Shown piece by piece: positions 1 through 11,079 of a stretch of 56,691 nt of DNA (positions are counted from its first letter, which is position 1; every line of letters begins with the position of its first letter). A model generated the notes under the pieces. The model searched no databases, was not told the DNA's origin, and saw nothing but the letters and a program-made list of their open reading frames with translations. The DNA is from Acanthaster planci (taxonomy: Eukaryota > Echinodermata > Asteroidea > Valvatida > Acanthasteridae). The DNA lies in contig NW_019091423.1 of the NCBI RefSeq assembly GCF_001949145.1, positions 1,150,724 to 1,207,414 of the forward strand. Direction: 5' to 3'. The position numbers were made by a program, and so were the translations under genes.

Positions 1-978
1 TGAGCCAAGAAGGTGTACAATACAGGTAAAAAGCGGGCACTCACGCACCCCTGACCAACAGAGGCTGTAAATAATGAATACCAAAAGACGTAATGCTGAA
101 AACACCTTAGTATCCTGCCCCTTTGTCTATATGAATACCACATCAATACTTGTGTTGGTTTGCCCATGTGGGCAGCAGCTGGCTTACTGGCGATATGATA
201 TAATCTAGCTGAACATGATGTAATGTGATCTCCTGGCTACATCAATCTTTTGTAAACAGCAGGTGCTCATAAAGACAAGATCCATCACTGTCTTTTGATT
301 CTAGTCAGTATCAGTTGAGCTTATTTTTCACACTTCCATTTAATTAATATTATGTTTTCACCCCTTTCAACTTCCATTTTGACACATTTAGAAGTCAAAA
401 CCAACGACAGTGTCTAGCTGCAAATGTGAAACAACCCCAGCATTTTATTATCCCCCATGTTGGAAACATGCTCCACTTGTACGTTCACAAACCATTTTAA
501 TACCGGTATGTATGTTCACAAAACCATTTAATACGTAAACGTTACCCGGTTCCCTACTCTGACTTATGAAATGAGAATATGATTTGCATGGGAACCAATG
601 AAATAAGTTCTTTATAGAATGGAATTGCTGTATGTAAATATTACAAGGGGAAGTTTTTGATATAGTGCCCAATGCCATGGGTAAATTGAATCTCTGACCA
701 TTGTGGCATATAAAGATGGAAAGCACTCTATCTTTTGAAAGTTTTGGGTGCGTAAAAATCTGATGTTTTAAAAATATTGTCATTTTGGAGCACGGATGCT
801 GAAGGAAAGAAGGTTTCTTTTCCAAAATATTAAAAGCCAGGATTCCAGCAACTGCAAGAAGTTCGGTATTCCTTCTTTTTAATCTTCCACATCTTCCTTG
901 TAGATTCTGGGGATCTTGGAATGATGAAAATATGAATAAAGGGTTAGGTTACTGAATAATAATGACACCCATACATAC
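1..978. other. Partial intron after E19; no gene seen
   Basis: AT-rich intronic sequence. I searched it for the next DH1 exon (TYLWEM... in TRIO) and found none. The 125-codon minus-strand frame at 448-825 has no recognisable domain and no splice signals linking it to the gene. A TACCGGTA palindrome is near 502. Confidence 0.6.
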
Positions 979-1161
979 ATTGATGCAGCAGTGTAAATCT
1001 CTCACGTATGCTTTCTCTGTCTGCAGAAGTTCCTGCATGATGAAGTCTCGTTTCCGTGCTGACTTTCTCTTATCTTCATTCATCTCTTTGGCATCTCGCA
1101 ACTTGAGTTCCAGGCTGGTATCAGACATACGATGGTCGATGGACAGGTCCTTTGCATCTTC
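979..1161 (-). CDS. TRIO: Trio exon E19: SR9-DH1 linker and start of GEF1 DH domain
   Basis: 183 nt, 61 codons, phase 0 (TTTCAG|GAA GAT and ATC AAT|GTATGT). Reads [20 protein letters not shown], the basic linker [16 protein letters not shown], then [24 protein letters not shown] has EEKRKSARRKEFIMAELIQT and [11 protein letters not shown]. The last part is conserved region 1 of the DH domain, including the Glu that contacts the GTPase switch region in DH-family structures (family knowledge). TRIO continues TYLWEM; that exon should lie left of the window, as I see no match in 1-978. Confidence 0.96.
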
Positions 1162-1710
1162 CTGAAAGGAACAATATTACATGGAGAGGGGTCATTTTCA
1201 ACCCAAAACCAGATATCAAATGTCAATCATAAACAAGTAGAACCAGGTTTAATTTGTGCTTTTCGATGAAACGTTCTTCTGAAATATTTCCTTATGAGAC
1301 ATGGTGCTTCTTGTTAAAAAGTTAAAAGTTAATGCTACATCACCTCTTAATGTTCCCCGGATTTTGCAAAATTGTAACATTTGGTAAGCAGCAAGACTAC
1401 AAGCTTGAAAATACCAGCAGTGAAGCTTACACGTACACATCTAAAAATACACAAAGTTTTCTCCATGAACACAACATGTCTACAAAATAGTGGATGGATT
1501 GTATGCATAAGAAAAGTACCAAGGGGAACTCATCCAATTCCCCACATACATAAGGGTAACAACCTTATGAACTGAGAAGGCAGAGGATTTGAAACCAATG
1601 GAATTTAAGCACAAAACTGCTCACCATGTTTATAACACACATTAACATGGAAAAAAAAGTAGCAACTTATTTCACAAGGTTAACAATGCCTGCTGATATC
1701 ATCAACTGAC

Positions 1711-1893
1711 CTCGTGACTCAGTCCTAGCTTTCCCTCTAGCTGTGCTCTGTACTTGTCCATTCGCAGGGAGAAGTCCCGATAACGATTGTCCACGGCTGA
1801 CACCCATGACTTGATGCTAGAGGCGTGGAGGTGACCCTTCTCCACCAGGCTGTTGGCAAGTTGTAGCAGCAATTTCACCTTCTCTCTTGTTTC
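1711..1893 (-). CDS. TRIO: Trio exon E18: spectrin repeat 9, second half
   Basis: 183 nt, 61 codons, phase 0 at both ends (CATCAG|GAA ACA and CAC GAG|GTCAG). Reads ETREKVKLLLQLANSLVEKG, HLHASSIKSWVSAVDNRYRD, FSLRMDKYRAQLEGKLGLSH. TRIO has QTKERVKLLIQLADGFCDKG, HAHAAEIKKCVTAVDKRYRD, FSLRMEKYRTSLEKALGISS. It closes the last spectrin repeat before the GEF1 unit. Confidence 0.97.
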
Positions 1894-2364
1894 CTGATGA
1901 GAAAAGTCAAGATGATAATCTCTTATGAATTAATCACCCATGAAATGCAAGATCTTACTTAACTGTGGTAAAACAACTTTAGTCCAATGAGCAAGTAAAG
2001 CTACATTACTATAATCATGCAGGTGAAAATCTGTGTTGCTGGCACTGCTGTACCAAGCAAATATCTCATGCCCATACAGGGGAATGTTGGTTCTTCACAT
2101 TGCATTCAAAAGTATGACCACAGACTAAACTGTTTTTCAAAAGCCTTCATCCAAACTTATCTCTGCTGTTCTTTTAATTTTTAATTTTAATTCTAAACAT
2201 TCTCGAAATCACAAAGATATTGGAATGTTTTGCAAGACATCACTTCTGGTTTTAATGACCCTCTCATCAATATAGCAGACTCAGATCCAACCAGATCACA
2301 GGCAAAGACAAGACCATCTGTATCTCCTTGGCTCTTAAATCAACCACGCACGCCTTCACTTTAC

Positions 2365-2487
2365 CTTGGCAGTTCCTTTAAACTCATTATGCTCCTTAAG
2401 CAGTGCTTGAGTCTCTTCAGGATTATCTCCTACATTGGTGTGAGTTGAGAGGTAGAACTCTCCTGTATCATGGATCCACTCCAAGGC
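2365..2487 (-). CDS. TRIO: Trio exon E17: spectrin repeat 9, first half
   Basis: 123 nt, 41 codons, phase 0 at both ends (GCATAG|GCC TTG and GCC AAG|GTAAAG). Reads ALEWIHDTGEFYLSTHTNVG, DNPEETQALLKEHNEFKGTA, K. TRIO has ALEWIHDNGEFYLSTHTSTG and HTQELLKEHEEFQITAK. Same length and layout as E3 and E7. A plus-strand frame at 2230-2448 is its antisense shadow. Confidence 0.97.
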
Positions 2488-3314
2488 CTATGCAGGATGA
2501 GATTAAGGGGAAACATCAAGCAGAGCAAACAAGGAACAACTATCTCTTGCATTAATGCTTAGTAATGATACAATGTGTTAACAATCAGACTGCAGTTCAA
2601 TGTGGAAGTGAGCATAAGCACAGGACTACTGCACAGGTAGATGAAATTTATGTCTCATTTAAAGAAATTACAAGATTTTGCAACCCCCTAATAATACTAA
2701 TCAATCCACACAAAACTGAGAGGTGAAGCTACCGTACAGTTACATATGGTGCTTCAAAATTTTTGTGGCAATTACAGAACTCATATAAATGTTTATCAGA
2801 CGTACATGTACATCTCCTAAAAAGTTACTTATTCGCTTGTTAGCAACTTCACAAATTTGGTATTAATTTCAACATAGCATGGAACTCATCAGTCAACCGA
2901 TGTTTGTACGACCACCAGCTGGAAAAGACATTAGGAGATGCAATTCTTCAATTCAGCACGATTTAAAGCAAGTAACTGCAGCGTTGAATTGTAAACCTGT
3001 CTGACTGTCATAAATAACATGAAAGTCATCCACACTCTAAAGCCAGGAAAGTAAAGGAAAACAACTGTTGGCTGATTCTGAAAGCAGTTCCTTGAAAAAA
3101 CGTGATACAACTGGAAAAAAGAAGACACTTCACTTGATGATTAGCACAATGCTCAATGGTGAACTTGTAGATTCAAACCCCAATCTGTGACAAATTCAAC
3201 AAGAAAAGTAGCAATTCTCTGGCACACTTTTCAATCAGGGCATATCCAGGAGCCACAGTAAAACCAAGAGCTTAGATGCAGCGAAAGACTATATCTGCAT
3301 TCTCATATCATTAC

Positions 3315-3430
3315 CTGTCTTGCACTGCGTTCAAACAAGACGTACTGCAGGCACTGGTCCAGTCGCTTCTTCTTCTGTGTCCAACTCTCAAGAACTTTGT
3401 CTTCTTGGCACAATAACTCCTCCAGGATTC
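3315..3430 (-). CDS. TRIO: Trio exon E16: spectrin repeat 8, second half
   Basis: 116 nt: two bases (GA) complete the split Arg codon from E15, then 38 codons ending in phase 0 (AGA CAG|GTAATG). Reads ILEELLCQEDKVLESWTQKK, KRLDQCLQYVLFERSARQ. TRIO has ILNELFQRENRVLHYWTMRK, RRLDQCQQYVVFERSAKQ. Too short to show as an open frame; located by the acceptor CCCAG and the required phase. Confidence 0.95.
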
Positions 3431-4043
3431 CTGGGACAAAAATCATTACTGGAGGCAATTACCACATGTTCATGACTACCAACTCATGAATTGGTCCCTA
3501 TGGTCTAATCACACAACAAAGTATAGGGGTGATTATACAACATGTGCGTGTTGCCAGAGATTCAATGATACTGAGGGAATTCAGAAGGTTTGGTTGGTCA
3601 TCCAAGGTTCACATCCATTACTATCATTTTATTGGCACTGCTGGAAATCCCAAGGGTTCACCAGCTGTGTGGTAGCAATTTCTTGTGGTCATTCAAATTA
3701 TGCAAGGAATGGTGATTTACAACAGGAGGCAGAAAGTTCACAGTCCACTCAATCTTTAAATAGGAAATGCCTTTGGAAACAACCTCTTCAACATTTCAAG
3801 TACTTTCTGTTGTTTTTTGCCTTTATTTTGATTGGCTTTTGCTTTATGTTTCAAACTTACTGACTCTGCGAAATATTAACCCACACCTGATATACTCTTG
3901 ACACATAAATCCCCATCAATACCAAAATCTTAGTAGCTACTAGATTCTGTGCTCTGTGAAAAATTGGAAGCTTTCTGACAATAATGCTTGAAATGAATCC
4001 TGATCTTTATCAATGAGGAAACCCATCAAAATGAAGTGCCTAC

Positions 4044-4317
4044 TCTTGACATAAGTCTCAGGTCCTCTGGCAACACTGGATGGAGGTGAGACAGCAGGTT
4101 GGCCACTGTTACATTTCTTGAGATACTTTAAGAAGCTCTCAGCATTGCGTCTGGCCATGGTGCATGCCCTGAGGAAACTTTCCTTCTGATCTTGATGTTT
4201 CTGAATCAGCTTCAGCATCTCAGTCTCTGAGACTGGGCTGAAGTGTTCCCGGCCACCGCTACACCAGTCTTCATCTCTGGTGTAGTCTCGTTGGAGATCC
4301 TCCAGCACTGACTGGAC
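4044..4317 (-). CDS. TRIO: Trio exon E15: spectrin repeat 8, first half
   Basis: 274 nt, enters in phase 0 (CTCTCAG|GTC CAG) and ends in phase 1 (GTC AAG A|GTAGGC). Reads VQSVLEDLQRDYTRDEDWCS, then HQDQKESFLRACTMARRNAE and SFLKYLKKC. TRIO has VCSVLESLEQEYKREEDWCG, HLEQKEAFLKACTLARRNAD and VFLKYLHRN. A Pro/Ser-rich segment (about 20 residues, QPAVSPPSSVARGPE) follows before the helix restarts, again as in TRIO. The usual helix-A Trp position is Val/Leu here and also in TRIO. An open reading continues past the donor but is intronic. Confidence 0.95.
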
Positions 4318-5158
4318 CTGAGAGAGTGTAAGCAGAAGGTGGGAATGACTACCCGATTCAAACATTAAGTTCATGACTTGCACCCGTAGCATGCCTATGA
4401 AGACGTAGACTCAAATCTTGCTGATGAACCATTTTACCACACTCTTTGTAAAGGTAGGTACGATGAGGTTTTTGCAAACTTACACTCTTCTGACAAGAGA
4501 GCAATTTGACATCTTTTTGTGCTATGTTTACTTGAAAGAGGGCGCTGTTGTTGTGATGTCAATTGAGGAAAACACTGCTCAGTTAATGTTTTTATGTTCA
4601 ATTTGTGAACACCATATTAACTCACTGAAACAGTTTTTGTACACAAGCCAACGCAACATTGAGATTTTCTCCCTAGGACTGTCATCACAGTTTTGCTCAT
4701 GAATATGGAAATTCACATCAGAATAAAAACCAACAGGGTACCTAAATACCTTTTTAAACAGCAACATAAAATTTAAAATAAGTTTAACTGAAACAAAATG
4801 GTGTATTTCCACAAACTGTAGAAAAAAGTGCATAGCACGGCCCTTTAAGTAAGGCAAATCTCACAAAGCATAGAGAAATTCAATTCAATTTTTGCTTCTT
4901 GCAACAATGGCCAATAAAATCTCTTGTACATTATTAGAGTTTGGAAAAATAAAACAAAATTCTAAAAGAACATGCAATTTAAGAAATCATGAAAGTAATA
5001 CTTAAAAAGATCGAAAAAATGGTTCAAATTAAATATCCAAAAGCTTATTTCTCTTTCATAGCCTTCCTTCATTGCATCTAATAAAACATCTTTTCTTGTC
5101 AATCAGATCATTCCTGGCAAAAAAACCCTCTAATTTGCTGAGAGATTTATAACCTCAC

Positions 5159-5350
5159 CTGTTCTGATGTCTTATAGAAGCTGGCTGCATACTGAAACAA
5201 CTTGCGTCTGTCTTCAGACCGTAAGACCAAACGCGACCATCGCAGGTCAACACTAGTAGCAATGCTCTGAATACGTTCACTGTCATAATGATGCACCTCT
5301 AACAACTTGTAGGCATTGTCATGGAGACGTATTGCACTTTGTTGAGTTTT
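5159..5350 (-). CDS. TRIO: Trio exon E14: spectrin repeat 7, second half
   Basis: 192 nt, 64 codons, phase 0 at both ends (CATCAG|AAA ACT and GAA CAG|GTGAGG). Reads KTQQSAIRLHDNAYKLLEVH, HYDSERIQSIATSVDLRWSR and ends RKLFQYAASFYKTSEQ. TRIO has KTHQSALQVQQKAEAMLQAN, HYDMDMIRDCAEKVASHWQQ and ..KLVNASVAFYKTSEQ. Helix-C Trp is in LRWSR. Confidence 0.96.
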
Positions 5351-5834
5351 CTGATGCATGAGGAGAAATGACTGACAATAACAAACTGCCACCCACTGAT
5401 ATTTAAAAATTAAACTACAAAATCTTGTTGGAACAGTACAGTCTATTCATCATCAAGACAGGAAATTCCACATTCTGTATTAAGTTTAGATCACTTTTCA
5501 TAGCAAGAACATCAGTATGAGGTGTTTAACATTTGTGTAGATTTCCAACTTAGATTGCTTCTTCTTGCCAACTTTGAAGTTTCATTATCTCATTTTGTTC
5601 TCAGCAGATCTTCAGGTTACTAACTCGTATGAGTTGACAGCTTTTCAACAGCTTAAAATTGTATAAGAAAATACAAACATGCTTTTAAATATCTAAGAGG
5701 GATTCTTATTCTTTTGTGCTCAGTCAACAAGAGTGAAAGGAAAGTTGCCAAACTTATAAAATCAAGAAAACTGTAGAATTTCTCAAGTTTCATGGTTCGG
5801 AAGTATGCAATCAGCTCCTCGGTGGACAACCTAC

Positions 5835-5954
5835 CTCTATGGCATTTTCAAACTGTTGATGTTCTTTCTGTAATCTCTCAGCTTCCTCAAAGCTGTTGGG
5901 TACAGCCGTTACCATCAGAAGCATCTTCTCTGCACTCTTTATCCAACTCTCAAC
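5835..5954 (-). CDS. TRIO: Trio exon E13: spectrin repeat 7, first half
   Basis: 120 nt, 40 codons, phase 0 at both ends (GACAG|GTT GAG and ATA GAG|GTAGG). Reads VESWIKSAEKMLLMVTAVPN then SFEEAERLQKEHQQFENAIE, matching TRIO VLGWIRNGESMLNAGLITAS and SLQEAEQLQREHEQFQHAIE. Too short to appear as an obvious open frame; found by reading across the gap between E12 and E14. Conserved helix-A Trp is present. Confidence 0.95.
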
Positions 5955-7212
5955 CTGTCCAAAAAGAAATCAAATGAAACAAATTATCACAACTTGTCAT
6001 TCATCACACTGCCCTGCTGGTTTAACTCACAGGTCAGTGGTTCTTCAAAGAAACATTTCAGAAGTTTTCCTTTTCAAATGGTGTCTTCAAAGTGATGGAA
6101 ACTATTCAACTATACAAACCCACAACTCAAGATCTGAGGACTTACAAAAACTGAAACTGGAACTATTTTCTTGTTTAAAACTCACCTTTCATAAAAACAA
6201 GTTAAGCATATTATTGTACATGTACCTTCCTGCATTTACAATTTACTGCAATACATCAGTAATAAAAATACAAGTCATACAGTAATGACAATACTGACTG
6301 GCTATGCTTACCTGCTCAGCATCAATCTCAAATTCTCTGAGGTTCCTGCATTGTTCTAGCTTGGCTCGCCGTGTCTCAGCAATGTCCTCCAGCTCCAGAT
6401 ATCCATCTTTGATGTCATCTAGGAGAACTTGAACCCTGGTCTGGGCTGTGAACTGACCACCAGTCATCAATTCAATGCCTGTGGACTCTAAGAGTTGTAA
6501 AAGGTCGCGACCCTTGAAATAGAGACAAAGGGAGAAAGAGGAAGAAATGTATTGTGGGTCAAAGAAAGTCAAAGGTGAAAGTTACATGGGCTGAATTTAG
6601 AAAGGATGAGATTCTGGTTGGTGGACAGCAGTGTCATGAGACACCAAAAAGTTTATATAAGCAGGAAAATTAACGCTCATACATTCATATCTCTTTGTAA
6701 AATCTCTCCTACTTATCACTGGCTCAAAATCTGGAGACAAACTCTCACTTGTAACTACGATGGAACAAAGGGCAAAGCTTGTTTTCTGCAACTGGATGAG
6801 CTGACATGGGTAGTTTCAATGTGACAGGTATAAGCATTATGTAAACTACATGTACTCCTCAGTCACGCTGGTTCCAAATACTTTGTACAACATTTACTTA
6901 CTAACGCTGAAGTTGGCACTGTGAGTGGCCCGATATCATGAAGTGTTTCAGTTTAGCACACTACTGAGAACTCAAAACCTTTGTGGTATGTTTCAGCACG
7001 CTTTCTTCAGCAAATGGTTAATGCAGCAAAATGAAATGCAAAATTCGATTGGTATAACATCTGTGCATTTCGACTTCCTCAAAAAGCAACTTAGTAAATA
7101 CCCCAAATACCAGCTATGTGTGACAGATATATCACCTGTATCTCAAGCGATCGAACACTACAATATTTCTATTCCATTCCTCATGTTCTGTTTTTGATGT
7201 CACACTTCATGA
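5955..7212. other. Introns around E12, before the MITE
   Basis: Intron 5955-6311 and the right-hand part of intron 6513-7824 up to the TTAA of the MITE at 7213. I see no gene or repeat. Small open frames (for example 6925-7197) show no domain. Confidence 0.5.
6312..6512 (-). CDS. TRIO: Trio exon E12: spectrin repeat 6, second half
   Basis: 201 nt, 67 codons, phase 0 at both ends (TTCAAG|GGT CGC and GAG CAG|GTAAGC). Reads GRDLLQLLESTGIELMTGGQ, then TRVQVLLDDIKDGYLELEDI and RRAKLEQCRNLREFEIDAEQ. TRIO has GQDLLQYVNEVQASGVELLC, TRVQDLLEFLHEKQQELDLA and HRKHLEQCVQLRHLQAEVKQ. End of helix B, helix C and the linker into SR7. Confidence 0.95.
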
Positions 7213-7796
7213 TTAATCACTTTGTGTCGGGGTTCCCAGTACAGGAGGCCTAAGGTTTAAAGGCAAAGCCGGGGTGCCTGAATCGGACAAAGGAGCTGGG
7301 CCTTGTAACAAAAGACCGTACTCGGAACAAAAGACCAGGCTGCTGGGAATCGCCAACATTTTTTCAGTTGTCAATAGCGGAGATAATCTATCATTGTTTT
7401 GAAACAGTATACCACTATCTGGGGCATTCAGTGCAAGCGGATTATGACCGGGGACAAAAGCGTTCCAGCGTGCCAGCGATGAGCGATACAATACTGCTGC
7501 ACACTAATCTGGCTGCAATTGAAAGGCACCGGCAGCGCCTGGGCCAGTTTCAGGAACAAAAGAAAATTAAGTAACACAACACAATCTGGGCTCTCGTTAC
7601 AAGGAAGCAGGCTTGGCTGAAATACTCGGGCATCAATAGATGTTGCTTGTCAGATTAGAGTAGCCACCAGGCAGTCCTTCGTATGGGTGTAAAAATCCAG
7701 TAAATGAATTTTTGAAGAATTTTGAAAACAGAAAATCTTTAAATTCCCGGGAACTTGTCATGCAACTTCAATTTAGATCCGGCAGCATAAGGTTAA
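7213..7796. mobile_element. piggyBac-like MITE, copy 1 (full length)
   Basis: 584 bp bounded by TTAA at 7213-7216 and 7793-7796. The ends form imperfect inverted repeats (TTAATCACTTTGTG... and, read from the other side, TTAACCTTATGCTGCCGG). It aligns along its length with the reverse complement of the copy at 53969-54552, sharing for example ACAAAAGACCGT, CCAACATTTTTTCA and TGTTTTGAAACAGTATACCA. TTAA target duplications and TTAACC termini are typical of piggyBac-class elements. No transposase frame is present, so it is non-autonomous. It ends 28 nt past the E11 donor. Confidence 0.8.
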
Positions 7797-7824
7797 GGTT
7801 CAGCGTACTATTTGCACTACTCAC

Positions 7825-7968
7825 TTTCTGTATGAGTTGCACTGTTCTCTCTTGAACGCCATCAAAGAAATCTAAGTGTTCCTTCAGCATCAGGTCAGCA
7901 GTGTCGATGTCAAAGTTGAAATCAGCACTGTGCATCTCGGTGGTGTACCTTGGCAGCTGGGTGGACAG
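7825..7968 (-). CDS. TRIO: Trio exon E11: spectrin repeat 6, first half
   Basis: 144 nt, 48 codons, phase 0 at both ends (CTTCAG|CTG TCC and CAG AAA|GTGAGT). Reads LSTQLPRYTTEMHSADFNFD, IDTADLMLKEHLDFFDGVQE, RTVQLIQK. It is the most diverged exon relative to TRIO (SDLESWNDELSQQ..., ..LTIAEQRLQHH). The family Trp of helix A is replaced by Tyr (PRY). Identity rests on position, phase and the flanking exons more than on local similarity. A piggyBac-like MITE ends at 7796, 28 nt past the donor. Confidence 0.87.
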
Positions 7969-9949
7969 CTGAAGGAAAAAGCAACAGAAAGCAAAGGTGT
8001 CAACAAAGTAGTAAGATGAGCAAAGAAATTAACTTGAGTAGGATATGAACCTGTGACCTCTGGAACACTGTACCAATGCTCAACCGGGTTGCCCAGGCTG
8101 TACGTTAGGGGTCTTCCAATGGGTCAGTTTCTTTGTTCAGCTGGTCTAGTTAGGCAAACTGTAATTTAAATATAGTCTTAATGCAACAGATGGATAAAAG
8201 GAAAAGTCTGGGATAATTTCTGACCTCTAAGGCATCTCTCTCAAACTGCCGAAGTTGTAGGCAAAGTTCTAACTTCATCCGTCGACTGGCCCACAGGCTA
8301 TCCAGCTTAGACCTTCCTTCTTCCAAGTTATGAAGGATGCCTTCAATGTGGCTGCATGCCCCGTTGTAGGACACTTTGCCTGTATCCATGGCAATTTGCC
8401 TGCAGGAGTTGGAAAGAACCAAGCTAAGACATTTGTTTTTTCAAATAGGAAGATACACGTATCTCTAATTTCTTTTGGTAAATTAGCAACAGTTTGGGTT
8501 CACTAAATTGCCAGCAGTAGGACTGTCTTCTTGCTCCTTTTTTCACCTCTTACAGTAAGTTTTGCCAACGTGAAAAACCCGTAAAAAAATCAACAGATTT
8601 CTAGAAAATCCTTAAAAAATGTACGGTAAGAAAAAATTCCAGGTTTTACTGCAATGATCTCTCAGTAGACACAGCCAGCTATTACAAAAATGATAATCAT
8701 GAAATCTGACATATGAACGTTGACCCATGGAAAAATTCTGACCTTCCTAACCATGGGGCAGATTTTGATGTGATGCACCTTACACCCCACTAGTTGTCTG
8801 ACGATTTCCAAACAACTTGAATCTAGACTAATCCTAATTATTTCCCAGTATGCACAAGGGGAGGATTTCACACTTGACATTTTAGCTGTAACCTAATAAC
8901 AAGCCGCCAGTCCAGCTTAACATCATTCAATCAATGCATCTCCAGGGTCTATTTGTATTCACACAGCTCTATGAACAGGGATAGAATACATGGTTTCGTG
9001 GGTGGATCTTTGGGTGACTGAACTCCTGTGGTAAAAGCCACAGAAGGTACAATATACATGGGCTGTGGGGTACCATTCTGACTTAATGGAGGCTGAAAAG
9101 TAAAAGAGAGAATGCTCGGTGGTATGTTATGTGATGCGGTGTATGTTTCACACAGGATTAAAGTAATGCAAATAGACAAACTGGACAGAATCTTAATATC
9201 CTTTTGCCTTTGAGAAAGATTCTGCTAGAATACAAATCAACGAGTTATGCAGCAGTTTTTCAATTTTACATTTCTGAAATCTTAATTTCTCCCACAGACA
9301 ACATGGGCTCTTGACATTTTAAAAAGACTACCCATTTCAGAAAAAATTTAACACTATGAGAAAGAGTGAACTGTTTGAGATTTTCTCCTGACAAATCAGA
9401 TATTGATACTACATGTACACTGGACAGCCCATTAGCCCCACAGTGAAAGGAATAAACCACCTCAAGGGCTAACTACCGGTACACGGACATAATTTGAAAT
9501 CATGCTCTCAAAGATTACACAAGTAACATGAAAGGTCAGCAATATTCTAAAATTACCCATTGTATGAACTAATCCCAGGAGACATTATAACTGCAGTACC
9601 ATGGTACTCACACCTGGATTCTTGATCTTGACGTGCTTTGGCAAATCAGGACACCCTATTAGTCAAAGAGGTATGTAATGTGTGCATAGCACCTGTCCAT
9701 GATCTTTGTGCAACCACAGCTATGCCTTCTAATTCAGGTTGTCCAATTACACTATAACAAATGAAGTGGACTGAACCATCAAAACACTGCCAGACTTATT
9801 ACCAGTGCTCAATATACTGCCACATCCAATCCAGAGGATGAGTTCCATTGTCAGAGCTATTTCAGGAAGTATGAAGTTAATTGATCAAGCTATCAATGTA
9901 CAATACCTTTTCATAGAGTAAGCAAGCTCTATAGTACAACGTGATTGAG
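7969..9949. other. Intron 7969-8224 and first part of the E9-E10 intron
   Basis: No gene or clear repeat seen between E10 and the degenerate repeat block starting near 9950. A TACCGGTA-type palindrome is at about 9475. Small open frames have no domains. Confidence 0.5.
8225..8399 (-). CDS. TRIO: Trio exon E10: spectrin repeat 5, second half
   Basis: 175 nt: one base completes the split Arg codon, then 58 codons ending in phase 0 (TTA GAG|GTCAG). After CTGCAG it reads QIAMDTGKVSYNGACSHIEG, ILHNLEEGRSKLDSLWASRR, then MKLELCLQLRQFERDALE. TRIO has INHIETVLQQLDEAQSQMEE and KLELFLQLRIFERDAID. Helix C with its Trp (SLWASRR) and the linker into SR6. Confidence 0.95.
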
Positions 9950-10004
9950 AGTTAACCCTGTGAAAATGACTGGGAAAAAGAATTCGTATTTTTGCAAGTG
10001 AATT

Positions 10005-10220
10005 TTGCATTTTGACTGCTACTTTCCCCTCTTCGAATTTGCAATGAATCTGGTGTGAAAATGTGCAAAAAAAGTGCTAACATGGTGCGAAAAATATGAG
10101 AAAACGGCACGGTGCAAAAAAATTGTTAACACCATGTAAAAAATCTGTGTGCGAAAATAATGCGAAAACTGTGCAAAAATACTGCGAAAACGATGTGAAA
10201 ATGTCAGTGCAAAACCTTGC
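10005..10220. repeat. Degenerate GTGCAAAAA / TGCGAAAAC tandem repeat
   Basis: About 200 bp of imperfect 9-12 bp units of the form GTGCAAAAA, GTGCGAAAA, TGCGAAAAC and GTGTGAAAAT. Units vary in length and sequence, so this is an old minisatellite. It is preceded by GTTAACCCTGTGAAAATGAC, resembling the start of the related blocks near 11080 and 22340. The minus-strand 86-codon frame here is a by-product of the repeat. Confidence 0.7.
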
Positions 10221-11079
10221 TTGTCTAGGCCAGATAGATTCTGGCTGACGTTGACTTCAGAGGCACGGAGCAAACACACTCTCCACAGATATTAGTTGTG
10301 GTTGTGTACTGGGTTTATGTGTGTAGGGGCCGAAATGGGCCACTGCGCATGCATTGTGCACATGGATCGTTTTGTGTACAAATGAGTGATCGTCCGACTC
10401 CCCGTAGACACTATGCAGTAATTTGATTTCTAGCCCCAGGGACCACACTATTTTTCATCAATTTCTGCACAAATGGATAAGGTTTGAGTTGCTCGAACTC
10501 TTCATTGAAAATTCTGTGAAAAAAGGACAAGTTTTCTGAAGTTTGAACAGCTAAATATGGGCATTTTCTGCAAGAGGAATTTTAGAGGCTTTCTGGTACA
10601 TCTACAAGAACCTAGGTATTATTTTTGGAAACGAATGGGTCGGAAACACCTGAGACCGATTGAAGTTTAGATCGTGAATGTGGGAACATTTGCCCGCTGA
10701 GTGATGAAGTGCACTGTAATTTTCCAAATGGCGGTGGCTGGGTGTCAGTACAGCAGCTGGTCAACATGGAGTCCGCATACGGTAGACTCACACGGGCCGC
10801 CGTACACGGGCAGATATGGACTGCCTTCTCAGACTTTGTCTATGTCACGAGTTATGGTAATCACTGTTTGTATTACTGCTTTTCTAAGATAAATAACAAG
10901 TATTATGATATTGGTCGCTCTTCTGACTTTGCTCCAGTCAATTCTTACTAAAAAAGTTTTAACCATTCAAACACAAATAGTTCAGGGATATTTTTTCAAC
11001 TGTTCAGCTACATGTACTTGTAAACTTCATACTTTAAAATTGATTTGTTGGGGCTGGGGTTGATTTCCTTCTCAACTTG
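10221..11079. other. Intronic sequence between two degenerate repeat blocks
   Basis: Mixed-composition intronic DNA with several CpGs around 10370-10430 and 10740-10850. Plus-strand frames at 10701-10951 overlap each other in different phases and show no domain. Nothing else recognised. Confidence 0.4.

Larger units (their letters stand above)
1162..5834. other. Short introns between E19 and E13
   Basis: Introns at 1162-1710, 1894-2364, 2488-3314, 3431-4043, 4318-5158 and 5351-5834 (471-841 bp). Ordinary AT-rich intronic sequence with GT...AG ends on the minus strand. No repeat family, RNA gene or nested coding frame is recognised; the 125-codon plus-strand frame at 3486-3863 looks fortuitous. 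Confidence 0.6.

Noticed and set aside
448-825. 125-codon minus-strand frame left of E19, tested as the next DH1 exon
   Set aside because: Its translation has no similarity to the DH1 continuation (TYLWEM..., IFGN...) and lacks suitable splice sites.
2230-2448. Plus-strand frames over exons (also 962-1165, 14303-14518, 56143-56388)
   Set aside because: Antisense shadows of E17, E19, E8 and E1.
7213-7574. 92- and 68-codon frames near 7.2-7.6 kb as a small gene
   Set aside because: They lie wholly within the MITE copy at 7213-7796 and are not preserved in the copy at 53969-54552.
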